A DNA stretch of 17,172 nucleotides from Candidatus Omnitrophota bacterium (lineage in GTDB: Bacteria > Omnitrophota > Gorgyraeia > 2-02-FULL-51-18), in NCBI GenBank assembly GCA_023247935.1, contig JAHFFM010000008.1, positions 4,673-21,844 of the forward strand, in the 5' to 3' direction. Position 1 is the first letter of the stretch. Every line of letters begins with the position of its first letter. The translations under genes were made by a program, and so were the position numbers. The notes beneath the pieces were generated by a model that was not told the DNA's origin, searched no databases, and was given only the letters and a program-made list of their open reading frames with translations. Shown in pieces: positions 1-6,209 of the stretch.

Positions 1-19
1 TCGACTCCCACCTTCGGCA
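1..19 (+). tRNA. 3' end of a tRNA gene, probably tRNA-Leu (partial, cut by window edge)
   Basis: The first 19 bases read as the T-loop, the 3' strand of the T-stem (CCCAC, 7-11), the 3' strand of the acceptor stem (CTTCGGC, 12-18) and discriminator base A (19). The acceptor strand would pair with a 5' GCCGAAG, which is common in bacterial tRNA-Leu, but other type-II tRNAs cannot be excluded because the anticodon lies outside the window. The next bases are CA then T, so a full CCA end is not encoded. Only the fragment is visible, so it could also be a stand-alone duplicated tRNA end. Confidence 0.6.
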
Positions 20-124
20 CATTTTTTTGAAATATAACCCATCTGCGTCGTTGCTCCTCCTCAACGTGGCTCCGCCACGCCATCGTCGTCTCGCCTAGCA
101 TCTGGGCTTTATTTCAAAAAAATG
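20..124. repeat. 105-bp palindromic element with 15-bp terminal inverted repeats
   Basis: The ends are exact inverted repeats: 20-34 pairs with 110-124 (TATTTCAAAAAAATG). Just inside them CCCA-TC-TGC faces GCA-TC-TGGG, and near the centre CGTGGC (65-70) and GCCACG (74-79) form a 6-bp hairpin with a 3-nt loop. The 15-base end occurs a third time at 168-182. There is no reading frame. The layout suggests a non-autonomous dispersed repeat (MITE- or REP-like) sitting against a tRNA 3' end. It could also act as a transcript-end hairpin for the tRNA. Confidence 0.65.
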
Positions 125-202
125 ATTTTTCTAAAAGTTTAACTCTCGGCCACTCATATCTTAGGCCTATTTCAAAAAAATGTGCCGAAGGTGGGAGTCG
201 AA

Positions 203-316
203 GTGAGCGCCGACGCCCTGTGGATATACGCGACGTGACTAAATGTCACGTCGCAATTCCATCGTCGGCGCGAGTGCCCGACCCGTAGCGAGCACAGCCG
301 AACCGCCGGAGGCGGT
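203..316. repeat. GC-rich block of nested hairpins, no gene
   Basis: A 9-bp outer stem (GCGCCGACG 207-215 with CGTCGGCGC 263-271) encloses a perfect 10-bp hairpin (230-239 with 245-254, loop TAAAT). A third hairpin, ACCGCC/GGCGGT with a GGA loop, lies at 302-316. The word GCGCCGAC recurs near 337-344. I see no reading frame or known RNA family here. It may be another dispersed repeat or a structured RNA, and the sequence alone does not decide between them. Confidence 0.5.
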
Positions 317-373
317 GAGGACTTGCGCAGCGAAGGGCGCCGACTCCTACAAGCCTTCCACCTCTTAAAATCG

Positions 374-382
374 TGATATAAT
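374..382 (+). promoter_or_regulatory. Extended -10 promoter for the GGDEF gene
   Basis: TGATATAAT is a perfect extended -10 (TGN plus TATAAT at 377-382). No good -35 is present (CTTCCA at 355-360 is the nearest), which is normal for extended -10 promoters. The expected start of transcription, seven bases after the hexamer, is position 389, which is the A of the ATG start codon, so the message would be leaderless. Confidence 0.6.
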
Positions 383-388
383 GGGGGT

Positions 389-1120
389 ATGAATTGGCAA
401 TCGTTTAGGTATTCGCTTGCCTTTGGTGGGTTGGCCGTTGGATTGGCCGTGCCTTTGATTTGTATTGTTTTGAGTTCGATTTGGGATGTAGACGGCTTCG
501 CTTATCTCACTCTTTTTATTCCCGCCTTATTCGCTATTTTCGGTTTTTTGTTGGGTTATCTCATGGACAAATTATCCGAGCAAAAAAAGACGCTTGAAAA
601 CATCAATAGCTCATTAAAAGAACAATCCATCTTGGATGAACTTACCGGACAGTACAATCGCCGTCATATTTTGCAGGAACTGGATAAAGAGCTTGATCGC
701 GCGCGACGGTACAAACATACACTCGCGGGTATTATGATTGACGTCGATGATTTTAAAAAGATCAACGACCGGCATGGGCATCTTTTTGGAGATCACATTT
801 TAAAAGAAGTGACAAAAATATTTGATCATTGCGTGCGCACCATTGATATTTTGGGCCGATACGGGGGAGATGAATTTATTATTCTACTCCCAGAAGCCAC
901 TCCGGACACGGCCGGGGTCGTGGCGGAGCGCATTAAAAATGCGATTCACAAACACGCGTTTGAAGTTAAAAAGAAAAAATTTAAAGTTACGGTTTCGGTA
1001 GGGGCGCAGTATTTTCATGATTTAACGGATATGAGCAGGGTGGATTTTATAGACAAAATCGACCAGGCTCTTTACAAGGCCAAAGCGGCTGGAAAAGACA
1101 GGGTGATTGGGCATTTATAA
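389..1120 (+). CDS. Membrane-anchored diguanylate cyclase (GGDEF domain)
   Basis: This 243-residue protein should make cyclic di-GMP from two GTP at the inner membrane. Two hydrophobic segments (about residues 10-31 and 38-58) are followed by a short helical linker (59-80) and a GGDEF domain to the C-terminus. The domain contains the DELTG-QYNRR start, the VDDFKKIND metal/substrate motif and an intact GGDEF active-site motif. RTID lies five residues before GGDEF, which fits the RxxD inhibitory product-binding site, so feedback inhibition is likely. There is no large sensor domain; the two membrane helices are the only possible input module. The ATG at 389 has no Shine-Dalgarno sequence and coincides with the predicted transcription start. 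The gene ends 63 bp before leuS, which has its own promoter. Confidence 0.93.
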   Translation: MNWQSFRYSLAFGGLAVGLAVPLICIVLSSIWDVDGFAYLTLFIPALFAIFGFLLGYLMDKLSEQKKTLENINSSLKEQSILDELTGQYNRRHILQELDKELDRARRYKHTLAGIMIDVDDFKKINDRHGHLFGDHILKEVTKIFDHCVRTIDILGRYGGDEFIILLPEATPDTAGVVAERIKNAIHKHAFEVKKKKFKVTVSVGAQYFHDLTDMSRVDFIDKIDQALYKAKAAGKDRVIGHL

Positions 1121-1148
1121 TGCGGGGCAAGTAGAAAAATTTGCCTCC

Positions 1149-1176
1149 TTGTCAGGCCTGATTCCCGTGTTAGAAT
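1149..1176 (+). promoter_or_regulatory. Sigma-70-type promoter of leuS
   Basis: TTGTCA (1149-1154) and TAGAAT (1171-1176) are separated by 16 bp, and TG at 1168-1169 makes the -10 extended. Each hexamer matches the consensus at 5 of 6 positions. The predicted transcription start is about 1183, one base before the ATG at 1184. The -10 hexamer overlaps the upstream ATG at 1175, so that codon would not be on the message from this promoter. Confidence 0.6.
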
Positions 1177-1183
1177 GTCCCCC

Positions 1184-3697
1184 ATGTCCGAATCTCTCTA
1201 CCCATTTTCCGATATAGAGCCTAGGTGGCAAGCTCACTGGCTCAATAATAAAACATTTCGCACGGCAGACCCGTCTGAAAAAACGCTGGGTAAAAAACTG
1301 TACGTTTTGGATATGTTTCCCTACCCTTCCGGCTCAGGTTTACATGTGGGCCATCCCGAAGGTTATACGGCCACGGACATTTATTGTCGCGCCAAACGCA
1401 TGCAGGGATTTCATGTGCTTCATCCTATGGGCTGGGACGCCTTTGGGCTGCCTGCGGAGCAATACGCCATTGAGACCGGCACGCACCCGGCCGTCACCAC
1501 ACAGAGAAATATTCAAACTTTCCGCCGTCAAATTCAAAAATTAGGTTTGAGTTATGACTGGGACCGCGAAGTCGATACCACGGACCCGGATTATGTTCGA
1601 TGGACTCAATGGATTTTTCTCAAGCTTCATGAAAAAGGATTGGCGTATGTTGCCGAGATGCCGGTTTGGTGGTGCGAAGCCTTAGGCTGCGTTTTAGCAA
1701 ATGAAGAAGTCGTGGACGGAAAAAGCGAGCGGGGGAATCATCCGGTGGTGCGCCGTCCCATGCGGCAATGGATGCTGAAAATCACAGCCTACGCGGACCG
1801 ACTGCTTGAGGATTTAAAGTTTGTGGATTGGCCGGATTCGATCAAGGAAATGCAAAAAAATTGGATTGGCCGCAGCGAAGGCGCTTTAGTGGTGTTCCGA
1901 GCTGGCTCAGAACTGCCTGTATTCACAACAAGACCGGACACACTTTTCGGCGCAACTTACATGGTTCTTTCGCCGGAACATCCGCTGGTTTCCAAAATCA
2001 CAACCCCCGACCATAAAAAAACGGTTCAAGATTATCAAACGCAAGCCGCGAAAAAAAGCGAGCTTGAGCGCACGGAACTTGCCAAAGACAAAACGGGCGT
2101 TTTTACCGGAGCTTATGCCGTAAATCCTGTGAACAATGAAAAAATTCCAGTTTGGATCGCGGACTATGTGTTGGCCAGCTATGGCACAGGCGCGATCATG
2201 GCTGTTCCCGCGCATGACGAGCGCGATTGGGCTTTTGCAAAAAAATTCGGATTGAAAATCACAGAGGTCGTTAAACCCAACTCCGTAGGGGCGCACGGCC
2301 GTGCGCCCCAACAGGGCCCGTTTGTCGAAGACGGGATTGCCGTCAACAGCGGAATTTTCGACGGCCTGCCGACCGCGGAGGTGAAGAAAAAGATCGTGGA
2401 ATGGCTGGAAAGTGAAGGCCATGGAAAAAAAACGGTGAATTATAAACTCCGCGACTGGCTTTTTTCCCGCCAGCGTTACTGGGGCGAGCCGATTCCGGTT
2501 GTGTATTGCAAAAAATGTGATCCTTCGGGCGGATTGGGCGTACGCTTACCTGAAAAGGAACTTCCTTTAAGGCTGCCGGAAATGAATGATTTTGCGCCAA
2601 AGGCGCATCTGCCTTCGGCGGATAAGCCCGCCAGCAATGCCCCCGCCACGCTTTCTGGCGGAGAGCCGCCTTTGGCAAAGGCCAAGGAATGGGTGAACAC
2701 GGTTTGTCCTCAATGCGGCGGTCCGGCCAAGCGTGAAACCAACACCATGCCGCAATGGGCCGGTTCCTGCTGGTATTACTTGCGTTACATGGACCCAAAA
2801 AATTCCCATCAATTCGTGGACCCCAAAAAAGAAAAATATTGGATGCCCGTGGACCTTTACGTGGGCGGCGCCGAGCATGCGGTGCTTCATCTTTTGTATT
2901 CCCGCTTTTGGCATAAAGTTTTGTATGACTTGAAACTGGTTTCAACCCCCGAGCCTTTCACGAAATTGGTGAATCAGGGCATGATTTTGGGCGAGGATGG
3001 CCAGAAAATGTCCAAATCACGTGGCAATGTCATCAACCCCGATAAAGTCATCGAGGAATATGGAGCGGATAGCTTGCGTCTTTATGAGATGTTCATGGGG
3101 CCGTTGACGCAAATGAAAGCCTGGTCCATGAAGGGAGTGGAGGGAGTTTACCGTTTCCTGGGGCGCGCGTGGCGTTTATACACGGACGAAAACGAGCAAT
3201 TAGACAAGCGAATCGTTGATGGGGAGCCGGGCGCGGAATTGCAAAAAATAACTCAACGCACGATTAAAAAAATTACCGAAGACGTTGAAACTCTTTCTTT
3301 TAACACGGCTATTTCCTCACTGATGATTTTATCGAATGAAATTGCCAAGGAAACGTCCAAACCAAAAAAGACGCTGGAAGTTTTCGTATTGCTCCTCGCG
3401 CCTTTCGCGCCTCATTTGGCGGAAGAGCTCTGGTTTAAAATGGGACATACTCAATCACTGGCTTATGAAAAATGGCCTGTGTATGACGAGAAATATTTAG
3501 AAGACGCGGTCATTGAAATCCCAATCATGGTCAATGGCAAAGTGAAATCTAAAATCCAAGTCGGCGCGGATTGGAGCGAACAGCAGGTGGAAGCCCTTGC
3601 CATGAAAGACGAAAAAGTTGTGGCCGCACTTTCCGGTAAAACGATCTCGCAAAAAAAATACGTTCCGAAAAAAATATATACGATCGCGCACAAATAA
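1184..3697 (+). CDS. leuS: Leucyl-tRNA synthetase
   Basis: This class I aminoacyl-tRNA synthetase (837 residues from this start) charges tRNA-Leu in the cytoplasm. The HIGH motif is HVGH at residues 54-57 and KMSKS is at 608-612. The editing (CP1) domain is present, with the GTGAIMAVPAHDERD segment. A Cys4 zinc-type module is visible (CKKC, then CPQCGG). The C-terminal anticodon-binding and tail regions appear complete, and the length is close to the usual 800-880. Two peptide inserts are encoded by palindromic DNA: around residues 367-376 and 471-498. I chose the ATG at 1184 over the in-frame ATG at 1175 because the likely -10 element covers 1175. No Shine-Dalgarno sequence precedes either. 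The alternative start adds only MSP. Confidence 0.97.
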   Translation: MSESLYPFSDIEPRWQAHWLNNKTFRTADPSEKTLGKKLYVLDMFPYPSGSGLHVGHPEGYTATDIYCRAKRMQGFHVLHPMGWDAFGLPAEQYAIETGTHPAVTTQRNIQTFRRQIQKLGLSYDWDREVDTTDPDYVRWTQWIFLKLHEKGLAYVAEMPVWWCEALGCVLANEEVVDGKSERGNHPVVRRPMRQWMLKITAYADRLLEDLKFVDWPDSIKEMQKNWIGRSEGALVVFRAGSELPVFTTRPDTLFGATYMVLSPEHPLVSKITTPDHKKTVQDYQTQAAKKSELERTELAKDKTGVFTGAYAVNPVNNEKIPVWIADYVLASYGTGAIMAVPAHDERDWAFAKKFGLKITEVVKPNSVGAHGRAPQQGPFVEDGIAVNSGIFDGLPTAEVKKKIVEWLESEGHGKKTVNYKLRDWLFSRQRYWGEPIPVVYCKKCDPSGGLGVRLPEKELPLRLPEMNDFAPKAHLPSADKPASNAPATLSGGEPPLAKAKEWVNTVCPQCGGPAKRETNTMPQWAGSCWYYLRYMDPKNSHQFVDPKKEKYWMPVDLYVGGAEHAVLHLLYSRFWHKVLYDLKLVSTPEPFTKLVNQGMILGEDGQKMSKSRGNVINPDKVIEEYGADSLRLYEMFMGPLTQMKAWSMKGVEGVYRFLGRAWRLYTDENEQLDKRIVDGEPGAELQKITQRTIKKITEDVETLSFNTAISSLMILSNEIAKETSKPKKTLEVFVLLLAPFAPHLAEELWFKMGHTQSLAYEKWPVYDEKYLEDAVIEIPIMVNGKVKSKIQVGADWSEQQVEALAMKDEKVVAALSGKTISQKKYVPKKIYTIAHK
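2288..2309. repeat. 22-bp perfect palindrome inside leuS
   Basis: The sequence runs GGGGCGCAC, GGCC, GTGCGCCCC and is identical to its reverse complement. It encodes GAHGRAP in the LeuRS frame, in the loop just after the GTGAIMAVPAHDERD part of the editing domain. Other LeuRS proteins have variable sequence there. The look is that of a short REP-type palindrome tolerated in frame. Confidence 0.7.
2596..2676. repeat. 81-bp inverted-repeat segment inside leuS, in frame
   Basis: A perfect 10-bp inverted repeat (GCCAAAGGCG 2596-2605, CGCCTTTGGC 2667-2676) brackets the segment. Inside lies a 7-bp pair (CCGCCAG 2628-2634, CTGGCGG 2655-2661) and small hairpins such as GCC-TTC-GGC (2611-2619). The 81 bp equals 27 codons and encodes an Ala/Pro/Ser-rich stretch between the two halves of the zinc-type module, which is compositionally unlike the rest of LeuRS. 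The exact insertion boundaries cannot be set without relatives for comparison. Confidence 0.55.
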
Positions 3698-3711
3698 TCT
3701 AACAAGAGGTA

Positions 3712-3766
3712 TGTCATCCCCGCGTAAGCGGGGATCAACTTGATCCCCGCTTACGCGGGGATGACA
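3712..3766. repeat. 55-bp palindrome made of two hairpin units, between leuS and the small ORF
   Basis: Arms 3712-3738 and 3740-3766 are exact inverted repeats of 27 bp around a single central base. Each arm is itself a hairpin: ATCCCCGC-GTAA-GCGGGGAT on the left and its mirror on the right. The DNA can therefore form one long cruciform or two side-by-side hairpins, like paired REP units. The unit's 20-bp form, ATYCCC-N8-GGGRAT, resembles the neisserial dRS3 repeat pattern; I claim only likeness of pattern. No T-run follows, so it is not a typical intrinsic terminator, though it could protect or attenuate the message. Confidence 0.85.
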
Positions 3767-3776
3767 GATTTGAATT

Positions 3777-3914
3777 ATGAATTTTTTCGAACGCCGCTTC
3801 CTCATTGGTTTGGCTCTGCTTTTTGCGGTTCTTTTTTCATTCGCCGTGTATTTGAATGTTAAAGATGAAGCGAAATTAACCGTTGTCGCTTCCGAGGCTG
3901 CGCATGAAAATTGA
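3777..3914 (+). CDS. Small single-pass membrane peptide, unknown function
   Basis: A 45-residue frame starts at ATG 3777 and ends at TGA 3912-3914. It begins MNFFERRF, has one hydrophobic helix at about residues 9-26 and ends in a short polar tail. I recognise no family. It lies 10 bp after the double palindrome, and its last 11 bp overlap the start of comEC, which argues for translational coupling and against a chance frame. No clear Shine-Dalgarno sequence precedes it. Orientation by positive residues (ERR before the helix) suggests the N-terminus is cytoplasmic. Confidence 0.5.
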   Translation: MNFFERRFLIGLALLFAVLFSFAVYLNVKDEAKLTVVASEAAHEN

Positions 3915-6180
3915 ATGGCGAAGGCGCCCATTTTTTTATTTTTCTTTTATTCTCTGCGGGTTGATTCCTCTTTGGTCTTTTTTGCCCGTTCCGAAATTTC
4001 CAAAAAAACCGACAGACAAGGGTGTTGAAAGCCTTATTCAAAAAGAGCCGGCTCCTCTATTTTTGGGAGGAAAAATTGTCTCGGAAGTTCAACAGCGGCA
4101 AACTTTCGGAGAAGACACAAAAAATTATTTTATTTTTGAAGTTGAACGGGTTTGGTCTGATTTGGACCATGAAGGGGATCTGATTAAAGGCAAAGTGCGT
4201 GTTTCCTGGAAAAATGCGCCGAAATATTTAGATTATGGCAACTCGTTGGTTTTGGAAGGGGAGCTCGACGAATTTCCGGGCAAAAGGAATCCGGGTGGAT
4301 TTGATTCCAAATCTTATTGGAACAGGCATCATGTGCAGGCTGCCTTTTTTGCCGACGCCATGTCACGATACCGTATTTTAGAAAGAAAACCCGGAAACCC
4401 CTTAATCCAGACGGCAATTCGTATCCGGCAAACGCTTTCCAAGAAAATTTCATGGGATTTCAGTCCTCGCGACGCGGCATTTTTGAAAGCGCTGTACCTG
4501 GGAGAAAAAAGCGATCTGGACCAGGATTTTAAAGATTTATTTTTAAAAACCGGAACCATGCATCTTCTGGCGGTCAGCGGTTTTAATATCGGTTTTTTAA
4601 TGACGGCGCTGCTTCTTTTTATAAAACCGTTTCCTGTTCCCGGAAATATCCGGCTGGGTTTTTTGCTGATTTCGATTTGGGTTTATTGTTTTATTGTGGG
4701 ATGGCAGGCGCCCGTGGCCCGGGCCACTTTGATGGCGACGGTTTTTTTATTGGCGGAACTGATTGGGAGAAAAAGTGACGGGCTTAATACGCTTGGGCTT
4801 GCCGCTTGCATCATTCTTTTGATCGACCCCAATCAGGTTTATGACGTCGGATTCCAGCTTTCATTTGTGGCGGTTTTAGGTTTGATGACCGTAGTGCCTG
4901 TTTTTTTGAAAAAACCTTTATTTTTGCCCAATGAAAAAAAGAATTTGTGGGAAAAGAGCCGTGATTGGTCGGAAGATCTTTTTTGGGTTTCTTTTGTCAG
5001 TCTTTTTACGACGCTGCCGCTCACGGTGCAAAATTTTTATATCGTCACGCCTTATGCCTTGGCGGCAAATCTTTTGCTGGTGCCCCTGACATTTCTTTTA
5101 TTTTTATTCGGTGTGCCCTATCTCTTTATTTCTTTTTTTGCCCCCAAGGCGCTTGTGACGGTTACGATTCCCATGAAAGTGATTATGGCTTGGTGCATTA
5201 AAATTCTTTTTTTTATGGAAAATTTGCCTTATGCGGTTTGGGTGACCGGCAAACTTACTTGGTGGCTTTGGGCGGTTTTAACCGTGGGCCTTCTTTTTAT
5301 CTTTTTCAGCCCTTATTTTAAAACGCGAGCCGCTAGAGCGTTCGCTTTGATTCTTTTTTGCATGAATCTTTTTGTAATTCAGGAAATTTATCTTCATTTT
5401 TCTAGAAAATTTGAGATGACCATGTTAGACGTGGGGCAGGGGGATTCTATTTATTTCGAATTTCCCAAGGGCGCTAATTTGCTGGTGGACGCGGGCGGCG
5501 CCCGGTTTTCGGATAAAGGCCGTTGGGTGCTTGAGCCTTTTTTGCGCTACAAAGGGGTTCGTTCATTGGACGCGGTTTTGATTTCTCATCCTCAAGAGGA
5601 TCACGTGGGCGGATTGATGACCGTACTTGAGGATTTTAAGGTCAAGAGGGTGTTTCACGCGGGTTTTTCGTATGATTCACCGCGTTGGCATGAAATTGAG
5701 CAAGCCATTGAAAAGGAAAAATCGTTGATGTTAAAAGTGGGGAGAGGCCGCGAAATCATTGGGTATCCCGGCACGCGAATCCTGATTTGTCATCCTCAAT
5801 TAGAGGCGGAAGAAGATTCCAATATCAACAATGAGTCGATTGTCCTTAAATTAATTTATGGGGATGTTTCGTTTTTAATGACGGGGGATATTGAAAAAGA
5901 AGCTATGGAATCCATTTTGCTTTCCGGACAGGACATCAGCGCAGACATTCTTAAGGTGCCGCATCATGGTTCCAAAACGAATTTGCCTTCCAAAGATTTT
6001 TTTGATGCCGTTTCTCCTCATTTGAGCCTTATCAGTTGCGGTCGAAGAAATCCTTTTCATCATCCGTCGGCTCTAACGATCGACCTGTTAAACCAGATAG
6101 AGGGGAATAAGGTGCTTCGAACCGATGAAGAGGGGGCCATCACGATCCATTCGGACGGGACCCGAATCCTCCTTGACTGA
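3904..6180 (+). CDS. comEC: ComEC/Rec2 family DNA-uptake channel protein
   Basis: This protein of 758 residues is full length for the family, which moves single-stranded DNA across the inner membrane during natural transformation. In order it has an N-terminal hydrophobic stretch and soluble DUF4131-like region (to about 180), a polytopic Competence domain (about 190-490, including LLAVSGFNIG) and a C-terminal metallo-beta-lactamase-like domain (about 500-758). The last shows LDVGQGDS, HPQEDH (residues 562-567, the HxxxDH metal motif), and PHHGS (from 686). I prefer ATG 3904 to a TTG 21 bp upstream, because GAGG (3894-3897) sits 6 nt before the ATG. The start overlaps the preceding small ORF by 11 bp. 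Other competence genes are not in the window, so active uptake is not shown. Confidence 0.95.
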   Translation: MKIEWRRRPFFYFSFILCGLIPLWSFLPVPKFPKKPTDKGVESLIQKEPAPLFLGGKIVSEVQQRQTFGEDTKNYFIFEVERVWSDLDHEGDLIKGKVRVSWKNAPKYLDYGNSLVLEGELDEFPGKRNPGGFDSKSYWNRHHVQAAFFADAMSRYRILERKPGNPLIQTAIRIRQTLSKKISWDFSPRDAAFLKALYLGEKSDLDQDFKDLFLKTGTMHLLAVSGFNIGFLMTALLLFIKPFPVPGNIRLGFLLISIWVYCFIVGWQAPVARATLMATVFLLAELIGRKSDGLNTLGLAACIILLIDPNQVYDVGFQLSFVAVLGLMTVVPVFLKKPLFLPNEKKNLWEKSRDWSEDLFWVSFVSLFTTLPLTVQNFYIVTPYALAANLLLVPLTFLLFLFGVPYLFISFFAPKALVTVTIPMKVIMAWCIKILFFMENLPYAVWVTGKLTWWLWAVLTVGLLFIFFSPYFKTRAARAFALILFCMNLFVIQEIYLHFSRKFEMTMLDVGQGDSIYFEFPKGANLLVDAGGARFSDKGRWVLEPFLRYKGVRSLDAVLISHPQEDHVGGLMTVLEDFKVKRVFHAGFSYDSPRWHEIEQAIEKEKSLMLKVGRGREIIGYPGTRILICHPQLEAEEDSNINNESIVLKLIYGDVSFLMTGDIEKEAMESILLSGQDISADILKVPHHGSKTNLPSKDFFDAVSPHLSLISCGRRNPFHHPSALTIDLLNQIEGNKVLRTDEEGAITIHSDGTRILLD

Positions 6181-6201
6181 GGCTTCGCCCTGGAATATGA
6201 T
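6173..6201 (+). promoter_or_regulatory. Strong sigma-70-type promoter of the phosphonate genes
   Basis: TTGACT (6173-6178) and TATGAT (6196-6201) are 17 bp apart, each 5 of 6 to consensus. The -35 overlaps the comEC stop codon (6178-6180). Transcription should start near 6208, two bases before the ATG at 6210, giving an almost leaderless message. Confidence 0.7.
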
Positions 6202-6209
6202 TTTTGTTT

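Larger units (their letters stand above)
1..202. repeat. 34-bp perfect inverted repeat carrying a tRNA 3' end at both outer edges
   Basis: Positions 1-34 are the exact reverse complement of 168-201, and base 202 continues the tRNA match by one more T-loop position. Each arm consists of about 19-20 nt of tRNA 3' end plus 15 nt of the AT-rich sequence that follows it. The inverted copy stops matching a tRNA exactly at the start of the T-loop. The 133 bp between the arms holds a smaller palindromic element and about 43 nt of unremarkable sequence. If position 1 is a contig end, an assembly or amplification fold-back must be considered. Confidence 0.75.

Noticed and set aside
1..388. CRISPR array
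   Set aside because: The repeats are inverted and irregularly spaced, with no series of equal spacers and no cas genes.
2343..2945. Long open frame on the minus strand opposite leuS (200 codons)
   Set aside because: It lies wholly within a well-supported leuS gene, has odd composition rich in Arg/Pro/Trp, and matches no family I know.
3712..3766. Intrinsic terminator for leuS
   Set aside because: The stem is strong, but no T-run follows and the downstream small ORF begins 10 bp later; a paired repeat unit explains it better.
3883..3903. TTG start for comEC, seven residues longer
   Set aside because: The ATG at 3904 has GAGG at 6-nt spacing and starts a normal ComEC N-terminus; the TTG has no such support.
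3497..3931. Minus-strand frame spanning the leuS end, the double palindrome and the small ORF
   Set aside because: It runs through the palindrome and two other genes, with no ribosome-binding site or recognisable domain.
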